From the NCBI RefSeq assembly GCF_032362555.1, contig NC_083512.1, positions 7,862,001-7,926,000 of the forward strand: 64,000 nucleotides of DNA, in the 5' to 3' direction. The notes below the pieces were generated by a model. It was given only the letters and a program-made list of their open reading frames with translations, did no database searches and had not been told where the DNA came from. The translations under genes were made by a program, and so were the position numbers. Source of the stretch: Amyelois transitella (lineage: Eukaryota > Arthropoda > Insecta > Lepidoptera > Pyralidae). Each line of letters opens with the position of its first letter. The stretch's first letter is position 1. Positions 49,101 through 60,966 of the stretch are shown here, in pieces.

Positions 49101-49548
49101 CGTTTATTTTATCTCTGAAGTTTCGAATCATGTTGCAATGATTGGTTGTTACCTGTTTTATTTATAAATAGTATTATGCAACGCGAATGTTTAAAATCAG
49201 TTAAAAGAAGAATCTTAAGTTTATTAGCCTTTCCTGTAGTCGTCTTTTACGCCATCCATGGGAAAGATATGGAGTGATTCTATCCCGAAATGCCGAGCAC
49301 CACACGGTACTCATTCTAGAGTGTAGCGCTCTCCAATAGACATAACTACAATGAGATTGGCTGAAAATAGGTACTTACTTCATATAATACTTAGTAATGT
49401 ATGATTATAGTTAAGTACCTACTTCAAACTCATTTACCTATATGTTATTTACGTAGGTACTGTTTTTTTTATTTGCAGAGGCATCAATTGTTTGGAAGAA
49501 TTTATGGAAGTTAAGACTGTAACTTATTCCCTTCCCAAGAAAATCTAA
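43160..49548 (+). CDS. Aldehyde dehydrogenase, ALDH1A type, 11 exons
   Basis: NAD-dependent oxidation of aldehydes to carboxylic acids in the cytosol; retinal is the classic ALDH1A substrate, but specificity cannot be read here. Exons: 43160-43186, 43898-44002, 45290-45557, 45764-45880, 46282-46469, 46837-46939, 47167-47351, 47618-47782, 48077-48234, 48983-49057, 49479-49548. Phases all match; 486 aa, about the usual length. Seen: [20 protein letters not shown] near the start, ILPWNGP with the conserved Asn, [15 protein letters not shown], the cofactor loop [10 protein letters not shown], catalytic Glu in [10 protein letters not shown], catalytic Cys in [25 protein letters not shown], and the end [13 protein letters not shown]...[17 protein letters not shown] replaces the usual PWNFP. 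There is no signal or targeting peptide. A polyadenylation signal lies at 49659. Only 110 bp separate its start codon from the inverted repeat of the upstream transposon. Confidence 0.93.
43519..43750 (+). mobile_element. SINE-like family copy with 5' hairpin
   Basis: Starts with a perfect hairpin (43519-43547): ATTGGTGCCGGG, loop TAGTT, and the complement. It continues through 'ggaccactccatgtctttcc', 'gtaaaaggcgacta' and 'tgtcactatttgaatctcaa' to 'ttttcaagatttggctctg', where it is cut off before the (TATG)n tail. It lies in ALDH intron 1. Confidence 0.85.
44072..44118 (-). mobile_element. RTE-like LINE 3' end fragment
   Basis: 'tctcgcctttttttccggag' and 'ggttaggcagagactac' match the LINE 3' UTR on minus. 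It lies in ALDH intron 2, next to a MITE. Confidence 0.6.
44236..44380. mobile_element. MITE with ~56-bp inverted termini
   Basis: Left end GCCCCCGTAGTG and right end complement GCCCCCGCAGCA; both arms contain CGCGACGCCGTTTT and end near CTTTCGCT or CTATCGCT. The arms match at most positions over about 56 bp. The element is about 145 bp, GC-rich and without coding capacity. No clear target duplication. Confidence 0.7.
44449..44480. repeat. Hairpin with 13-bp perfect arms
   Basis: AATGCCACCCGAA, loop CTCTGC, and the exact complement. It lies in ALDH intron 2, 70 bp from the MITE. Confidence 0.85.
44815..45065 (-). mobile_element. SINE-like family copy, antisense in ALDH intron 2
   Basis: Nearly full length on minus: from 'ttgccatgtggttcccggca' (45065) through the 'aaaggcgact', 'aggcgatatgctaac' and 'ctcaattctatcattaagcc' blocks to 'agggatatagacgtgacc' at 44820. 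The (TATG)n tail is short. Confidence 0.85.
49205..49315 (-). mobile_element. SINE-like family 5' part, antisense in ALDH intron 10
   Basis: 'ctttcctgtagtcgtctttt', 'acgccatccatgggaaagat' and 'gccgagcaccacacggtac' are the first 110 bp of the family on minus; the remainder is missing. Confidence 0.7.
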
Positions 49549-50853
49549 TTTATTCAATGGATACCGGAAAAAAATATTGTTGACACGCACGTGCGTTGAT
49601 AGATATTTACTTTTATATTATTTTAAGTAACATGACATATTTGTATAAAGCGTATTAAAATAAATAGCAAAACATACACACAAGTTATTTCATTTAAGTA
49701 AACTACAAATGTAAAGAACTCGAGTCTTGAGTATTGGTTCAATAGACTCAGCTCAATATTTTATTCTCTGTTTATTTATAAGGGAACTTCAAACAGAAAA
49801 AAACTTGAGCACGACTCTTCTCGAGCGCGAATCAAGACTCAGAACGCGAATTTTCATGTGATTGAATCAGCGCCACCCAGTGGTGACACGATGGCACTAA
49901 TGCAATTCAATACAAAATCGTTATAATTCGCGTTACTTCTTCGACGCATTTGATCAAGTAAAACTCGCACTAACCTATCTGAGCGCTAAGGGTTTATGTA
50001 GACTTTAGCTCTAGTCTGGGGGTTTTGTTGTAGGTAATGAGTTCATTTGTGCGATTTGTCAGCCGAGCCTAAAAATTTAGGGCTTAAGTTCTTTATATGC
50101 CTATGTGGTACTTGTCATCTTTTCAGGGTTATCTTGGCGTTAAATTTCTAAAACTTAATATACTTATAGCTCAACCAGGTGTTTGTATATGTTCTCGGAA
50201 ATCGGAATAATAAGAGCTATATTATTGAGTCTAATGACAGCACCATCTAATTAAGTTCTCAGAACTCATTAGGATTGGTCACGCACCGATATGTATTAAC
50301 CGCGTTGTAGTTCCACCGATTTGCACTAGATGGCATTGTTATGAATTTACTGATAAGCACTGTTTTTATATTTCGATCCGATTTATAAAATTCTGCATTA
50401 AACACGGAGACGACGAACCCACGCTTCTTTTATTTTCTATCTTCTTTAACCTAGATATCCAAGAAATTTCTTGTCATTTGTATATATTACGATTATATGG
50501 TCATGCCGGTTGTAAGACAGAAGTAAAACATAACCCTACTTGCAGTCAGGTAAAAAGAATAATATGCATTATGAATACGGTTTATTTAATTCAAAATATG
50601 GAAAGGACTGTGTTATTTATGCAATGTGTTAATTGTAATTATGGAATTACGTGATATATCTTGTGATTTATGTAATTTTTGATCAGTTTATAATCTTGAG
50701 CAAGTTTATGTGGATGCACGTTTATATTGTTCAAGAATGTATTTTAATTTTGACAGCTTATTAAGTGCTGTACTATTAAGTAACCCATGCCATTTCTTAC
50801 TAAAATCAACTGAACATCCTTAGAAATTTTATCGATTTAAAAATATTTTTTTG
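49549..50853. other. Convergent intergenic DNA between ALDH and LRMDA
   Basis: No gene. AATAAA at 49659 probably ends the ALDH transcript. Further on there is AT-rich sequence without recognisable structure. Confidence 0.5.
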
Positions 50854-51129
50854 TACCGTGTGGTTCCCAGCACCACTAGAAAAAAGAATAGGACCATTCC
50901 ATCTCTCTCCCATGGATGTCCTAAAAGGCGACTTAGGGGTAGGCTTATAAACTTGGGATTCTTCTTTTAGGCGATGGGCTAGCAACCTGTCACTATTTGA
51001 ATCTCAATTCTATCTTAAAGCCAAAAAGCTGAACGTGGCCTATCAGTCTTTTCAAGACCAACAGTGTTGAAAAGACTGACTGAAGGGTCTACCCCGCAAG
51101 GGATATAGACGAGATTATATGTATGTATG
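50854..51129 (+). mobile_element. Full-length SINE-like element with target-site duplication
   Basis: Best copy in the window. It opens 'taccgtgtggttcccagcac', passes 'gatgtcctaaaaggcgac', 'gggctagcaacctgtcac' and 'tatttgaatctcaattc', and ends 'ccccgcaagggatatagacg' and 'agattatatgtatgtatg'. TATTTTTTTG occurs at 50844-50853 and again at 51130-51139, a 10-bp target-site duplication. Near the 3' end an imperfect inverted duplication around 'cagtcttttcaagacc' has enlarged it. I see no convincing pair of pol III boxes. Confidence 0.85.
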
Positions 51130-51139
51130 TATTTTTTTG

Positions 51140-52028
51140 ATAACACATAAAATGTATATTATTTATATAATATTTATATTAGTAAATAAACAAAGTTTTA
51201 CTTATAAAATATTTATTTCTATGTAACAAAATATATTATTTTATCATGGATTTATAACAAAAATAACCAGGAATGTCCGATAGCACTTTGCAATGTCGTA
51301 TAAGTTATTTTTCTTACGAGTTTGGTATCATGGTTAATTAATAAGCGATACCCATTAACAATAAAGATAATAATTATTTTTTTATAAATTTCACATATTA
51401 TTTTACACTATTATATATTTTAAGTAGTCAATCTTTAATAACGACTTAACAAAACAAACTTAATATCTAATAATTATGGCAGTTTTTGTTAAAATAACAT
51501 TTTTAGTTTCCCTGTTATTTTCCATCACCATCTTAAAACATTGCCGTCAATTAAGTTTTTCCAGTGATATATTGCAACAAGCAAACAAATTCGTGTCTAT
51601 GCGAATATAAGACTAATTTTTTTCTATTCTATAAGACTAATCTTTGCTAAATATCATAATATTAAAATTGCAAAGAAAATTTTGTAGTTTGTTTAATTCA
51701 TGCTTTTTTATGTTCAGACCATATAGCATTCGTCTATTGGAGTTAATTATTTTACAGGATAGGTTAGGCTTATTTGTTAGTAAAGACACAAAGCTCGGAT
51801 GGGAATCGCTCTTGGCCTTGCTATTCCTCGGTCATATTATAGGCGGATCCAGGCCTCCCCAGGGAAGACATAACCGGGAGAGTAGATTTTTGAAGTAGCT
51901 GTTCGCATTCGAAGACAACGCCAAACAGACAACCCTAGACCATTCTTCAGTAGGTATCACACTACCTTTGTTTAATGGCAATTAGATGGAGATTAGCTTG
52001 AAAACGATGAGAAACTTCTTTCATCGGG
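51140..52028. other. Downstream region of LRMDA, no gene seen
   Basis: AT-rich sequence that probably includes the LRMDA 3' UTR. A frame at 51644-51898 ends in 'LGHIIGGSRPPQG', which looks like a mobile-element scrap; I do not recognise it. Confidence 0.4.
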
Positions 52029-55000
52029 TCACAAATCACTGTTTACAATGAATCTGTTACCCTCTGAATGCTTGCCTGTGTACTTGTAGTGGCATTTACC
52101 GTAGGCACCTGAAATTGAAAAAAGTTAATCTAAAATTTGGTATATCCTATTGAACATAATCATTTGAGTTAAAATTGGTAGAAGAGAGGGATTCGAGACA
52201 AATGCTTGCAGAATGATGATAAGGATGCAATAAGATTTATTATTTGCTTTTGAAGTTAATTATTTTCATGGGCTCTACGCGGTAGACCGTGCCTTGGAAG
52301 AATTAAGTGGTGTTACGGTATCAAGGGTTCACCTTTGTGTTTGCCCAACGCTGCCAAGTCCACAGGCAACGGTCTGGCTTGGACTTGCGACTGAGTCTGT
52401 GTTTGTGTGTCTATCGCGTCGGCGGGCGGCCTGCGCACACGCATGAATTCGCCGCGCGTTACCGCTTCTCTACGCTCCGCCCCGAAGATGCGACGTGAGT
52501 CTAGGAAACGTAGGTGCGGTAGTTTGAATATTACAAAGTATCTGGAAACGAGAAATGTTATAAGGTTATTAGGGCTTTCAAATCAGGAGATTGCCTGACA
52601 TACGGGCAATATTTAATTAAAAATAATAAAATAAAAGTTCATCAATTGGAAACATAGGAGAAAACAAAAGTACATAGTCTAGGGCTAGTTGATTTGGCAG
52701 ACACAACTAAATCTATATTTAGCCACCCATTGACAACGCTTTATTCTTTGCGAACGTAACCTGACTTGTATATATGTAAGTCTAAAGTTTATGCAACTTT
52801 ACGTGTGACTTCTCTTCCGTGAAACCTCGCAAAGAATGTATGGCGACATTTACGTCACACGCCGTCAGCCAATAACAGCTTCTAATAATAGTTTCTACTG
52901 ATTGGAGCATAAGTACCGGCGGAAGATCTTTTCTTCTGGTGTAGAAATTTGCTTGAGCGATTAAGCATGCTCGTTGATATTGGCCGATGACGTAGCATGC
53001 TTCGCTGTGATTGGTAGATAAAGTGTAACGTAGAGATGTCGCCACGAATGGAGACGAGGCTATTGATCGTCACAAATAAAAAGAAAATGGAAATATTCAG
53101 AAAACGTACCTATATCTCTGGTAGTCGGAGTCGTCTTTGTCGAAGTCTGACAGTTGGTTCGGACACGCCTTGTTACTAAGCAGGCTCAGGTATGTGAGTG
53201 ATGGGAACCGTTCGCTTATTTGCTCAATCAGTGCTTCGAGGTCCGATAACTGAAAAATAATAATTATGAAAATTAAAAAGTGACGTGTAGTTATGGCATT
53301 TTAAAATAGAAAACTCCATACCTAGTTTTCCCATGGATTTCGTAAAAGACGGCTAAAGTATAGGCTTCTAAACCTGGGATTCCTTTCGTAGGCGTCGGGC
53401 TAGCAACCTGTCACTTTTGAATATTAATTCCATAATAACGTGGCATTTCAGTCTTTTCAAGACTGCTGGCGCTGTCTACCCCGCGAGGGTTAAAGACGGT
53501 ATTAGATTTTGTAGATAAATTTGAATTAATGTATTAAAAGGCATATTAATAAAAGAAGGGTAACTTCGTCTGGCAGATTGTGTTGAATTGAAGGATCTTG
53601 TTTAGTTTCTAAACACAAATCCCTCTACCTACAATAATTTTCAATAATACTAACTATTACAAAGCTCACAGAACTTTCTCTAGGATTATTAAGTTTCTAC
53701 AAATTCCGAAAGTCAACGTACGGGTTATAGCTCAATAAAATACGCTTGCTGTATTATTAGGGAGGAAATTTATGTTACTCCCGTTTGTACATAAAGGTTT
53801 CGGTGATATCATCGCGAGAAGTAATCACGCCGCAGTTTGTCGTCCGCTAATTATGTTTTATGACCTGCCCTCACATGACACATTATTACGCTTAATATAG
53901 CGTAACAACCAAAAATTTGTTAGCTATTAATGTTCGTTATATGTATGTGGCAAGTGCCAATGCATGCTTTCTTATTGGAAACTTGAGCGTTTCTAACCTT
54001 TTTCTTTGAGGTCTAAGGTAGAACACGAACGCTAAAAAATGCCTATTCACTATTGCCTTGAAGTCCATAAGTTATACAAAGGTGAACAGAGCCGCTGGGA
54101 AGGAATTCCAAATCTTGGCTGACAGCACTAGTCTAAACCTAGATTGATTGATGGATAGAAAAAATCATAAACATAGGTTTGAAACATACTTAATAGAGGC
54201 ACAATTATACCTACCGATTCAAGAAGAATACCGGACGAAGTTTTCACCCAAAATAAGTGACACCTACCTACTCAGTCTTTCTTTCAGCTAATTAATTAAG
54301 AGATCTCTAGAGGAATATTATGGAAAACATGTTTGTTTTCAATTAGATAATTAGTTCGCCCTTGAATCTTGATTCATCGGCGGATAATGTTACTTTCATT
54401 TCGACTCGACGTTAAGCAGGATAATACCTATAAACAAATTCAAAGTAAAGACATTGAAAACTTTCTTCAACTCGATGAAATATTGTTAACATAAATTCAT
54501 ATATTACGTCTTTATTCATTACGGGGTAGACAGAACAACGTTATAAAAAAAAACAGTAAAGCCACGATCAGTTAATGAAGAATTTGACATTCAAACAGTG
54601 ACTGCTTGCTAGCACCTAAAAAAACAAGTTTATTGTTTGTTTTTGTTACCTAAACATCTTTACAGTTTTCGTCATAATTGCTACAAATTGTTTAACGTTA
54701 GAAAGAAATTATTCTCTTATTTCCTTGTTTCACACTAGGTCCCACACATGCTCCTATCTCTAGACCACTAAGGGTCGGCAACATATGGAAGTCATCGCAG
54801 TTGGTTCTGTCTGGGCAAAAAGTTTTAACAATAACTTTATAAGTTATTCCTAGGGTCGCTCTCAGGGTTTGCTTTTTATCCTCGATGTAAAAGTATTGAA
54901 ATTTTCCGGAAGTGTCAGTTACCTCTTATAAGGTTTTAATAATATCGAAATAAGTTATTTTAAATAACATATGAAAAACAGCCCATGCGAGAAATCTCTG

Positions 55001-58000
55001 GTAAATTATTAAAAGATCTTTTGAAAAAAGTATAAGAGGAAATTAACATAAAACACGCCATATCAAAAACGAAATACCTAGTTTAAAATTCTACAATTTT
55101 TACATGCTTTAGATAAAACATGGCTTTTTGAACAGTTTATTTTATTAACGAGAGTTATGCCTACAATTTTAGAAACCACTGAAAGGATTTTACTGTAATT
55201 TGGCATTACTGGGCTAAACTTTTTTCGTAGAACACTTATGAAAAGCTAATACTTGACCAGAACCTAGTACCCTTTCCTTTGTACAAATAAAATTAGGTAC
55301 TTAAATTTTTGCCTTTGCCATTTTATTATATAGGCAACCGAAAAAAAATCTTATATTTTTACCTTCAGCACAAAGTCAAAAATTTGTGAACAAATGAAAC
55401 ATGGCATGAACAAGGCTTTCTCAAGCACTTTTTTCCGTTTAAGTTACCACATAAACAATGAAAATCTTCGAGGCTTCTATTACCAAAATTAGTGTGTGAA
55501 TCAAAGTGCTAACTGGATGACTTAATGATGGAATTAAGATTCAGAGATCACCTATATTCATTTAAAAAAACATCATGACTGAATTTAAGAGAAACACTAT
55601 TTTTCTTCAATACCAGTCCAGCGTGTAAGCAATGTTAATTGTACGGGTCTAATAAAGTAAGTCAACATTAATTTCTTGGGCTGTCTGTTCATTACGGGGC
55701 GTCTGGCATAGTGGACATCACGATAAGCGCGTGTTCGAGGGATTAGGGCGGTGAAAACCTTTCTTTGGCTCGTGCAGTTTTGTTTCCGTCGAGGTCACGC
55801 GTGGAATAGAGGTATATACTGTATAGTAAAAAAAAATATATATGTATAATAGTTACTTGAATTTTATTCATTTCATACATGCAATCACGTTTAATATCCT
55901 TTGCGGGGATAGACAGAGCCAATAGTCTTGAATGATAGGACACGTACGGTTTAATGATAGAATTGAGAATCAAATAGTGACAGGTTCATTTTCAATTACG
56001 AAACATCATTAGCTGTTAATCCAAAAGGTGTATCGAGCACTTTTGAATGGTTTTAATAAAGCGCACACTCAAATAATACGTACGCAATAATACGTAGTAA
56101 ATGTCAATTTATCTAACTTAACTCAGTAAGGATAATGAATACCTACTAGTATCTTGGACACCTAAAGTATTTTACTGGAAAAAAATTCACTGCTTAATAG
56201 TAGAATTGATTTAAAAACCTGTTCAAAAGAACACAAATAAAGTGGGAAAAGTTGTCGCACTCGTGATTACTTTGCTCCCCGAAACTAGCGGGGTCCCTCG
56301 TAATGGGAGCCCATTTGTTTGCTATATGACTCAACGTCACATTCATCCACCATAACGCATAACCCATGTAAATAAAATGTTCTTATGATATAACGTTACC
56401 CTTATTTACACCCGTATTTTAGTCTTTTTAGTTTCTGGTGCTGTAGAAGTAAAAAAAAATAGTCCCGACCTTCAGCAAACTATCTGTATCCTCCAATTTG
56501 CTCTCATTTCCAATACTCATATTCTAGTACTATCATTTGACTTTAAGGTAGTTCCAGACTGTCAATAAATAAATCAATATATTTTTAGGTAAATGAATAG
56601 ATTAATTACATGCGATATTATACTCTTAAGGCAGACACACTTTATCTCCACAGATTTAATGGTGTTCCTCATGTTTAGGGGACTCCTCCTAAACATGGTT
56701 TCCTACTCCACTTGGAAAAGGAGTTAAAATGTATATTTTTCTGCTTGTTGGAATTGATATTTTTTCCATAGAAACGTATATCCAGGCACTCTGAGGATCA
56801 ATGCATTAAAGCTTAAAAAATACTATTCTAGTAACAGCTACTTCTTTTATCAGTGCTTTTCTTCTTCGTTTCTTCTGGCAATGTTTTCAAACTATATTTA
56901 TTTAGCCCAGAATGACGTCCACTAATAAAGCTGTAGTTATTATATTGAAAAGTGAAAAAAAGGGATGAAAACATAATTTTTCTGTTGTTCAATGAACAAG
57001 AAATGCGTTTGTACCGAGAATTTCCCCGGCATTACCTCTACAGTTTCAAATTTCCTGCAACAGATTACCTGATTGTTATTGAGCGATAGGGTCCTCAGGT
57101 AGGGGAGGTAGGGGAAGGTGATTCCGTCCCCCAGTTTGTTGTTGTCCAGTATCAGCTCCTCCAATCTGCCGAAGTGTTCCAGCCCTTTGAGCGTTTCGAT
57201 AGTGTTGTAACTGTAATAAATCAGGACAGATATAAATCGACCGTTTACAAAGACACTGTTGTTTGGGTGAGTTCTATCTTCTATAGTAATGTTCTTCAGT
57301 CTTCAGCACTATTTAGATAACTTAAAGACACCTTTAGGAGCACGTAGCCATTAGCAGTTTCATCATTATCGACTTATTAGGGTCGATGGTCGTTTTACAC
57401 CATAAATGTTCGGATCGCGGTCCTAATCGCACAAGATTGAATTCAGGACCCTGAACTTAGGTACTTCTACGAGGGTAATCGTATTTGTACAAAGCTATTG
57501 TCGTCTGACCTCTTCCGTTGTATTTTCCCTATTGCTTGGTAATAAAGCTTCATTAAAATCGACACGTTAAAGATTTGCCTTCTCCTGGATTTAATTTATA
57601 ATTGTTCATTTGTTTGGCGTCAAAACCAACGCCTCGGGTAACGTTCTACGCTTCTGCTCAACAAACGAGTAAGTAATTAAAAATTAAATTAAAATTTTGA
57701 ATGACTTACAAACTTGGCTTTACATCTCATTTCATCTTGTCCAGATTTGGACGGTACGAATGCATTGTTTTATAAGTTTTTGCTGTTATGAGTACTTCTT
57801 TTATAAGTTATATTGTACAAAAACAATTAAACTACCTACTATAGTGGTCTGGTAGCGAAGAAAAAAACATAGTGTGTAAAAGACAATCAAGGGAAAGGCT
57901 AATAAACTTGAGATTATTCTTTTAGGCGAAAGTTTAGCAATCTGTCACTATTTGAATCTCAATTTAACTATGGAGCCATAGAGCGGAAAGTGCCCTTAGT

Positions 58001-60966
58001 CTTTTCAAAACTGCCCTACCGTAGTAAAGGATTGTGTGTATTACAATGAAGCAGTTTTTCGCATACATGTAAGATTTTAATTAGATAAGTAAGATACAGA
58101 AAGAAAAACAGGATGCTGACATCCCGCCAGATGAGCATGGAGCATTCAAAACTTCCAAACTTCGATAACTTCAACTCAAGTTTTTCTCAGGTTCAAATTG
58201 TTTGGGACAATGATTGATGCGGAATTCAATTCACAAGACAATTTTTACTCTGACAAAACAACGAATTGAGATTTAAATAAATTCATTCAGTTGTTTTCAA
58301 CAGATACCTATGTTTAACGAGTGAATCCATTCTTACCTCGAGATTTGAGCATTGCTGACGTGTGAATTCCGACAAAACGATCATTTTCAATAACCATAAT
58401 AACATTTATAATAATATTTTCCCTTCGGGGAGAAGTCTTAATAATACATGTCATTCATATCCTCATAAGTTTCCATGTCACTGTTTTTCACAACACATTT
58501 CGCACAATTTTTCAGTAAAAAGAAATCTATGTCAGCCAAAGCAGTGAGAAGTACCCTTGGGAAGATTTAAGCATGCAATGGGTTGATTACATTTTATGCC
58601 AGAGCAGAATTTTGTTCTTTAAAATTTCTTCGGGATTAAATATAAAGATGCATTATTTCGCGACTCATGTTAACAAACCGTCGCTTTGTATTCTACCGTA
58701 AATAAATAAATCACTGACCCACAGAGTAATTAATAAGTTTCGTATTCACTCGACCCGCTTTCTGATTTCCTAAGGAACAGGCAATTGTTTAATTAAGTCC
58801 CTTGTTATTTTCTAAATGAGTGAATTTGTTTGCGCTGACTCACAAATTAAATTGTCATTCGATTGGATCAATTTCATTTTAGCATTATCAATTTTATCGT
58901 TAAGAAATAAAGGAAGCGGACGGATGATTTGGATTCACAAAATTCAATTTACTTCACAGAGCAAAGATTATTCAGCGGCTGGCGTAAAATACCATGACTG
59001 TCCAGTTATTGCTTAACTCTGTGTGAATATTCATCAAAAACAACTGAGCTCTCCTAATTTAATAATTGAGTAGTTCAATAAGATGCCGATGCCAAACTTA
59101 CTAATAGCCTTGAATTTGAGCAATTTACATAATATTGGAATTTGTAAATTAAGTAATTTACTTAATACTTTAATAATAATAAATATTCTGCGTAATTCTT
59201 CTATAGACTGGAGGTTATAAATATTGGACCCTGTATAAGATGGTCATAAGACTAGAGCTTAGCGAGAAACAATTTCATTTAATTAACCCGTAGGTAAGCT
59301 TAGTTTTTCTCGCAATGATTTAGTCATGCGGACCAACTCTACCGATTGACCATGATTATTCTAGGTCATCGGGAGTGTTATGAGAAAACCTTTTTTCCCA
59401 ATCAAAATCATATAGAATTTCCTTTTACCTCAAATCTTTAAGTTGAAATCTTTTCGACAAAGAATGTTACTGTTTGAAATCATTTGACCATGCATGTTGC
59501 TGAAGACCTTTTAAACATAAAAATTAGAAGTTGTTACTGAAGAAATAATCACTTTCAAGTTTGGCAAGAGAAAAGAAACTTGTGGAAACGATATCTTAAC
59601 AGAAAGTCATGGCATACGACTGCATTTTCGGTTTGTTATATGTAAATGTGTTCTGGCTATTAATTAAATATCTTGTAGCATATTAAGAAATGTTATATTT
59701 TATTTAAGTTATTATATTATTTACCAGGCAAATTGCAAAGTCCCGACATTACTTTAACTAATCTACAAATTGAACCGTTTCGCATATTTCCCTAATATCT
59801 TTATCAAAATATCTAAGAATCATCTCAACAAAGATAAAAAGAATTATTTTTTTATTTTATGTACTAGTAGACACACACGTGAAACTATGATACCCCTCAT
59901 TTTTGGTGGTTAAGTTAAGTTACAAACAACCAGCGCCTTAGCTGTAAAGATTAGCATTTTCTTTCATTACAATATTTGCGTTCTTACACAAAGTATTACA
60001 AACAAAGTAAAAGTATGTACGCATTGAGATGAGCAAGGGCAAGTCCTTTAAATTCAAAATGCTAATTTGCTCGAGCCCGCGAAATGTGTATAAATAAACA
60101 TTTCGCACCACAATTTTAGCTTTAACATAACCGTTGAAAGTGGTGTCTGGTTATCTTATTAGGCAAAACTGAAAAGGCAGGAATTTCATTTAAGTCTGCG
60201 GCTCAAAAAGAAATGCATGCAAAAAAAAAACACATACTCGTATTATTGTAATTCACACCTCGAACACTCCATACATTTGAAGTGATTTCGATTAAAGACT
60301 TGGATGCACGTCACGCATCAGTCTCATTGGCGGTACATATATTCTATTTAGATCAATTGATCGAATATAACTGGCGAAACAAAACGCAGCTTTATAAATT
60401 TTCTATTCATAAATGCAACAATAAAATATTAATTTTTATTCTTCTATGAAATATTTAGATCAAATAAAAAAAGAAACTCACAAAACTACCAGCAAATGAA
60501 ACAAAACACAGAAAAGAATTGAATGGAGGACGCTCCACTTAACTCCGACTAGAGATATGTTGCTCTCAAATATAAGATGTGTTTATATATATTAACCATT
60601 TGCTGTTTTTTCATTAAATTTTATTTAAATATTTTATTATTATATAAATTATATTATATAATTTTCATATATATAAAATAAAAACACTCGGCAAATTTTT
60701 AGTGCCCTGCCGATGTCACGCATAACAAAGTAGAAAGCAAAAGCACTCATACGACCTATTTTAACACTTGTAATGTTGTCTGCATTCCTATTTTATTTAA
60801 ATTTATTTCTTTAGTTTGTTCTTATTCAATAGGCACAGTTGTATGAGTTCCTAATTCGATAAAAACATTTGTTAACTTACCTTAAATCCAAACATTTTGT
60901 TTTAGCACCATATATTTTTTGCAATGCCGTTGGTATTCTTTTGCAGTCTTGCCCGCAGTAACTTAA
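52029..60966 (-). CDS. LRMDA: LRMDA-like leucine-rich repeat protein, five exons, 5' exon missing
   Basis: Homologue of leucine-rich melanocyte differentiation-associated protein, a small LRR protein implicated in pigment-cell development in vertebrates; its insect role is unknown to me. Exons in gene order: 60881-60966, 57069-57210, 53110-53249, 52333-52541, 52029-52108. They join in phase to 218 aa plus a missing N-terminus. Seen: LSYCGQDCKRIP, then repeats DLSYNTIETLKGLEHF, LEELILDNNKLGDG and LRTLSLNNNQ, the cap YLSLLSNKACPNQ, YFVIFKLPHLRFLDSRRI, and the diagnostic C-terminus KCHYKYTGKHSEGNRFI. Each block aligns with human LRMDA. Exon 4 has an insect-specific Gln/Thr-rich linker (DTQTQTQSQVQ) of unusually high GC. 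The gene spans at least 9 kb for 0.66 kb of coding sequence. Confidence 0.85.
52838..53046. mobile_element. MITE with ~40-bp inverted termini in LRMDA intron
   Basis: Left terminus TGGCGACATTTACGTCACAC ... CCAATAACAGC; right terminus, complemented, TGGCGACATCTCTACGTTAC ... CCAATCACAGC. The element is about 205 bp, with no coding capacity. GAATG flanks both ends within two bases, a weak candidate target duplication. Confidence 0.65.
53305..53505 (+). mobile_element. SINE-like family copy in LRMDA intron
   Basis: 'ttttcccatggatttcgtaa', 'tataggcttctaaacctggg', 'gcgtcgggctagcaacctgt' and 'accccgcgagggttaaagac' follow the family order. The tail has decayed. Confidence 0.8.
54500..54620 (-). mobile_element. 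Decayed SINE-like 3' end
   Basis: 'ttacgtctttattcattacg', 'gggtagacagaacaacg' and 'gacattcaaacagtgactgc' match the family on minus with many changes. Confidence 0.55.
55685..55760. mobile_element. tRNA-like SINE head fragment
   Basis: 'cggggcgtctggcatagtgg' and 'agcgcgtgttcgaggga' resemble A- and B-box sequences of a tRNA-derived SINE; no complete tRNA fold. Confidence 0.4.
55865..55985 (-). mobile_element. SINE-like 3' half
   Basis: 'gcaatcacgtttaatatcct', 'ttgcggggatagacagagcc' and 'agaattgagaatcaaatagt' give the 3' half of the family on minus. Confidence 0.75.
57840..58035 (+). mobile_element. SINE-like copy with variant 5' end
   Basis: Opens 'gtggtctggtagcgaagaaa', a 5' variant shared with the copy near 345, then 'ttaggcgaaagtttagcaat' and 'ctgtcactatttgaatctca', ending near 'gtcttttcaaaactgcccta'. 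Confidence 0.7.

Noticed and set aside
51644-51898. 84-codon frame ending in a GC-rich stretch
   Set aside because: Looks like a mobile-element scrap and has no support as a gene.
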